From: Patella vulgata
Taxonomy: Eukaryota; Mollusca; Gastropoda; Patellidae
Assembly: GCF_932274485.2 (NCBI RefSeq)
Contig: NC_065886.2
Coordinates: 43,759,501-43,823,500 of the forward strand
DNA length: 64,000 nt
Reading direction: 5' to 3'
Positions 53,601 through 59,600 of the stretch are shown here, piece by piece; the stretch's first letter is position 1; each line of letters opens with the position of its first letter. Position numbers and translations under genes: made by a program. Below the pieces are notes generated by a model. It had not been told where the DNA came from. It saw only the letters and a program-made list of their open reading frames with translations, and ran no database searches.

Positions 53601-56600
53601 TTCAAAACCTTTTGTGTTGAAAAGCAATGCGGCCGAAAATAGACCCCCTGATCCTAAGCGGGCGGGCGACAAGAAACATAGTTCCAATTCAACACCGCCT
53701 AACTGACTTGGCTATTAATCGTGAGGATGATGTTAAAGAAATAACATAGTTGTCCATTTTAATTACTGAAGCTAGCAAAAATTATTAAAGGGACACACAC
53801 ATACAGATAAAAAAAGACATATATGTACATACTAAAAAGGGGTAGTATACAAACTTATATTCTTATGAATGCATTTATGTTTGTTTAATTTACTTTTGTG
53901 GAAATATTCTGCAGTTATTATGTTTGCATAACCTGAACAAGTATTAATGTGAAATTTATGGCCTATTGGTGCCTGAAAGATCTATGTGTCAGGAATAATA
54001 GCAATGCCTATTGCATTCAGAGCAACATCACTGTCTTTGTCTAGGAATGCGACTCAAAGATTCTTTCATGTAGGACAGATTTTAATTTATATTGATGCAG
54101 TTAAATGATTTAAAGTATTAATATTTATTTATTTACTCCAATTTTTAAAAATAATTTTAGGAGCCACATGAAGAGACAGCAGAAGAAATATCACGTTTTA
54201 AGATAGCAGAGGCGGAGTTAGAACAGGTCCGCTCTGCCTTGCGTCGAGCTGAGAAAGAACTTGAACACGAGAGTAAATGGTCTGCACCATCACAGTTACA
54301 GTGCTGGCTACAATATACTTTTGAAGTGGAACAGATTCATTTTAACGCTAAACGTCATGCAGCCGAACTTCAACTACAGTCAACCAAAGAAAATGTGAGT
54401 TATTTTCAGTTTTTTAATCCTACAGCATAACATTAAGAATCTGTTCAGTAGATAGAAATTTGTGTGCTCATGTATACATACTCTATTGATTAACTTATTA
54501 CTCCATCACATGCTGACTTTTAGTTTTCTCCATTTTCATGTGACCAATTTTGATCTGAAGGAGTGATTTTGTAGAATACCTGATACATTGTCTCATTTGC
54601 TGAGAAGGGTTTGAGGGGTGCAATCTTATTACCTCACACATTAAGCTTTTGATCAGTTATATTAACAATTTTTATCAGAATGTGCCATTTTATATGGATA
54701 AATTCAGGATTATATTTTAAACAGTACTCCAAATCATCCATATTACTGTATGTGATTAGTTCCCATTGTGAACATATTTTTATTGTGCTTTTGTAATAAA
54801 ATCAAACCATGTGATTTGATAACAGTTTTTGGCTTGTGTAGGAGTGACATGATTTTATTTTAAGCCTATTTGTCATTTTTTGGCTCGTGAGAAATATCGC
54901 ATTATCAGTAAAAAAAAAAAGTAAAACCTATTAAAATGGATCTATTGTTGACATTTATGCTTTTGTCAGCAGAAATGAAATACATAAAGTTTGTGATAAT
55001 GATGAATTAATGTGGTTCAAACAGATAGATTTATTTTTATACGCCCACATTTTCATGTGGACGTATTATGCCATCGCCTCTGTCCGTCCGTCCACAATTG
55101 TTTGTGGACTCTCTACAGGTCACAATTCTTATTTGATTTTAACGAAACTTGAAATATTGGTTTATCCCCAAAAGATCTCGGCTGCTTTCGATATTGGCAT
55201 GTATCGGATCGAAACTTCATGGATTATGGCCCCTGATTGTACGAAAAATCATGTTTTTAGCTTGTGGAACCTATAGAGGTCACAATTTTTATCCGATTTT
55301 TTTGAAACTTGAAATGTAAGTTTATAACCCAAAGATCTTGGTTCCTTTCGATATTCGCGCGTGGACCCTATAGAGGTCACAATTTTTATCCAATTTTTTT
55401 GAAACTTGAAATGTAAGTTTATAACCCAAAGATCTTGGTTCCTTTCGATATTCGCGCATATCGGACCGTAACTTCCTGAATTATGGACCCTGATTGTACG
55501 AAAAATCGCGTTTTTAGCTTGTTGACCCTATAGAGGTCATAATTTTTATCCGATTTAAAAAACCGTATTATTATATCACCGTTACACCCTAAGGAAGGTT
55601 GAGTTTGAATTTCGTGAAAATCGGCCCAAAATTGACAGACAAAATGGCCGCCATTCGTTCTCAAATAGCATAAAAATATGGTATATCAAGGTTGTGGACC
55701 CTATAGAGGTCACAATTTTTATCCGATTTTGTTGAAAATTGAAATGTAAGTTTATAACCCAAAGATCTCGGTTCCTTTTTATATTCGCGCATATCGGGCC
55801 GTAACTTCCTGAATTATGGCCCCTGATTGTACGAAAAAATCGCGTTTTTTACCTTGTGGACCCTATAGAGGTCATAATTTTTATCCGATTTAAAAAAACG
55901 TATTATTATATCACCGTTACACCCTAAGGAAGGTTGACTTCGAATTTCGTGAAAATCGGCCCAAAATTGACAGACAAAATGGCCGCCGTTCGTTCTCAAA
56001 TAGCGTAAAAATATGGTATATCAAGGTTGTGGACCCTATAGAGGTCACAATTTTTATCCGATTTTGTTGAAACTTGAAATGTAAGTTTATAACACAAAGA
56101 TCTCAGTTCCTTTTTATATTCGCGCATATTGAATTGTAATTTCCTGAATTATTGCCCTTGATAGTAGGAAAAATCACTTTCTTGTTAGCTTGTTCTCTAT
56201 CCATCTCTCGAAAATGTGGGCGTATCCTGCCTGGCAGCCGCTGGTTTCCATTTCAAACAGTATAACTAGCTATACAATGTAACTAAAGTGATTGATCGGA
56301 ATAATTTTGGTCCAAAACTGTATGTATGATTGTGTGAACGGTCTTTTAAAAACTGTATATATAGACTTTATTCTGCCATGTGGGGCCATAACTCTGAGCT
56401 ATTGAAATATTCATTTGGCAAATTCCAAACATACAATGTATATTTAGGTACAACAGTTCTTAATCTCTATGATTTTTATTTATATAAAAGAAAATTACTA
56501 GGCATGAAACGCATAGATATTTTGGATTGTATTCAAAACATCTGCTACATTCATTAAATTTGAGATGAAAAAAAAAAATGTATTTTTGCACTTATCAGAC

Positions 56601-59600
56601 ATATATATAATTTATTAAAGAACTGTTTGTATTGAATTTAAATGGCCGCCCTACATTGACTGAAACATTGGTAGGGTATTTCTTCCCAATTCATGAGGCT
56701 GTTCTGCTAAAATAAGATTGAACTAAAACTGTGATGCAGTTATGGACCAAGTACATTGAAAAGTGACTTGTAGAAAATCGTCTATTTTCTCGCAACTGAA
56801 CAAGTTAGAAACCATTTTGTGATGCCTATATAACCGCATGGGATCATTCTATTTGTTGATTGGAGGAATGTAATATCTTAATTATAAATAAAAAACAAAT
56901 ACGGCTCAGTTGAATAAAATATATAATTTTAAGGCTAAAAATACAGTTTTTGTCCAAATGTCCCGATTTCCGGTGACAGTGAAAATGTTAAATTGCTTTG
57001 ACCTAGTCAAAAGTGACATTATGCATCAAATGGTGTCACTTTTATGAAAATTCAATAATCATTGACTCTTTTTACAGGCAAAATAACATGAAAAGTGAAT
57101 CATGCAAAATTGCATATGAGCTTTTCTTTTATACAAATCAGGCAATAAATAATTAACCTAGAACCGATAAACTGAAATTAAAATGTGAAAAATCTTAAAA
57201 AGTGAACCTGACAAAATTAGTTATTTCTTGGCAAGAGAAGATGTTAGAAAATATGGAAATGTGGTTGTATATTGTTGTATAATGTCGTCTGTCCATCGTC
57301 TTCAGACTACATTTATTATCCAATCTGTATTAAAATGCATTATGTTAAGAGCTAAATCTGCCTAATTTATTCGCATGCCAAGCTGATAATCAACACTCTG
57401 GACTATCAGACGGTTTTGATTTTCAACGGATTTAAACATGAGTGTCAGTTAATACTTTTATGAAAAAAAGTGGATAATAGAGACTTTGTTTATTATTGTA
57501 GCAACAGTAACAATGATAATCGAGACTACACTGTTCTTTAAAAGACCATAACTCATCTCAGAATGAAGTAATTTGACTAGAATTTTGAAAATATTCCCTT
57601 TTCATTATCTGTTTTTAACTATATAGCAAGAACTGTCAGCTGTTTATTGCAATCTTACATAATGCATCATTGAATTGATAGTTGTTGTTGACATTAGTGG
57701 GACAGAGAAGGTTATAGGTTATTTAATTAAAAAAATTTCCATTAATTACTTCCAGAGTAATAACCCTTGTTTTAATGTGTGAAACCTTGTGAACACTGTA
57801 ACAACAAAAGTTATCATCCGATATATATTAAATTTATGCGCATTATTTGAATTAGGAAAATGAAGAAGCTTATAGAATTTTAGCAATTTTTGTTAATTAT
57901 TTCTAGAGTTATGGCCCTTGTTTCACTTTTGTTAGACCATGTGAACACTCCAACGACAAAAGTTGTCATCCGATCTGTATGAAATTGATATCAGTGTCTT
58001 GTAAATGCTCATATCTCCTACAAAAAGAATGATATGTAACCACTCTTGTTGACTGCTCGGAAGATTTAGCTGCTGTAGGCACATGTTTTGTTGCATGCCA
58101 ACCTATATTTTAGCCTGTGTTTATTGACAGTTATTACGTATGTCTATTAATTTATTACAGTGTGAAAGAATTAAGAAAAGAAACAAAGCTTTCTTTGGAT
58201 CATTACGAATGGCTCATAGTACTTCATTAGATGATATCGATCAACAAATTTTAAATGCTAGGTAAGTATTTTCAACACTTATTTAAATAGGCTCCTTATA
58301 TCTCTCAATCAATAAATTTGCCATCAAAATTAGCTGCAACTAACCAGATATAAGACGCGGGAGTTCAATATAGAATGGCCATTATGGTATTATCTGTAAT
58401 ACACAAGACAAATTATATATAGTAGGCCCAACATGTGGTGTTATGACTGTTTATATAATATATAGTAGGCCCACCATGTTGTGTTGTGACTGTTTATACC
58501 AGAGTTCTCATTTCAATCATATTTTCCAGTCATGACTGACAGGGAGTGAAATTGATGAGCTGTAAAACTTACCTGTAAGTCAATACATATGCCAAAAATC
58601 GATCGACATGAAATTTGACATGCATATTCCTTGGACAATTGCACACTGATTGACGTCATGCTTGGTTGCAAGTCTATAGCATAGTGAGCTGGTAACTGTT
58701 CAATAAAAACTATGTTTTCAGGGCCTCACTAGCTGAAGTAAAGAATGATTTACAAGAAAGATTACAGAGATGGTCAGCTATAGAACAGATGTGTGGTTTT
58801 CCTATCATGACAAACCCAGGTATGCCAACTTTAAAACAACTATTAGAAAGAGAAGTTAGTCAAGGTAAGTACTTTATTTACATTTTACAATGCTCTAGAA
58901 TAGTGGGTTTGGGTGGTCAAGCATTGCTATGTCTGTTATATGCCACTTGCGAGCTTGATCCCTGCCTATTGTCATCATTTTTCTCTGATGTCCTCCTCTT
59001 ACACAAAAACCAGCTTTCACAAAGCACACTTGGCTTAAATATACACAGTGATAGACCTACATTTTTGGAGCCCTGAAGCTTTTATTGTTATGGGGGCCCT
59101 TAGCAAATACAACAATGGTCTGTGTAACCACTGTGTTAATCATCATGCCTGCCCTTTATGGGGCGCCACAGTGTCTAAGTGAGTAAGACGCTGGCTTGCT
59201 AACTAGTTACTTGGGAGGTTTGATCCAGGTGTTGGCAGAGAAAGTTCATCAAGATTTTCTGGCATGGTTTCCCCTTGTCAGTGGTACAGAACGGGGACAG
59301 CAGTCTACTCATTCAGATGGGACAAAAAAACGAGGTCCCATTTACACATTGGCGTGCACATAAAAGATCCCCAGGCAGTTGGAATTCGATAAGAGTTGGC
59401 CGTAGCACCGCTATCTGGGAAAAATTTCCCGTATAGCATATGCCCGTCCTCATTGCCCAGTCGGAGCAGAACAGTAGGATGTTTAACCCCATTTCAATTC
59501 TACCCTTTATGTAGGTTTTTTAAGACCTAAACTTGGTTGGTGTTTTAATGTGTATTGTTACATATAAAGGTGAGGAAGCAGTACTTTTACAGATTCAACA

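Larger units (their letters stand above)
51317..54160 (+). other. STIM intron 7 (2.8 kb)
   Basis: Contains a degenerate AT-rich array (51770-52010), a SINE-A tail (52085-52150) and an inverted-repeat element (52247-53700). I found no further coiled-coil exon, though this is where one could hide. Confidence 0.6.
54395..58160 (+). other. STIM intron 8 (3.8 kb)
   Basis: Carries two tandem-core elements (55034-56250 and 57258-58115), the second split by MITE-T. The stretch 56250-57250 is AT-rich without recognised content. Confidence 0.7.

Noticed and set aside
55419-55999. Two similar minus-strand frames starting MRTNGGHFVCQFWADFHEI
   Set aside because: They are two copies of the same module of the 55034-56250 repeat; the same text would recur wherever the repeat does.
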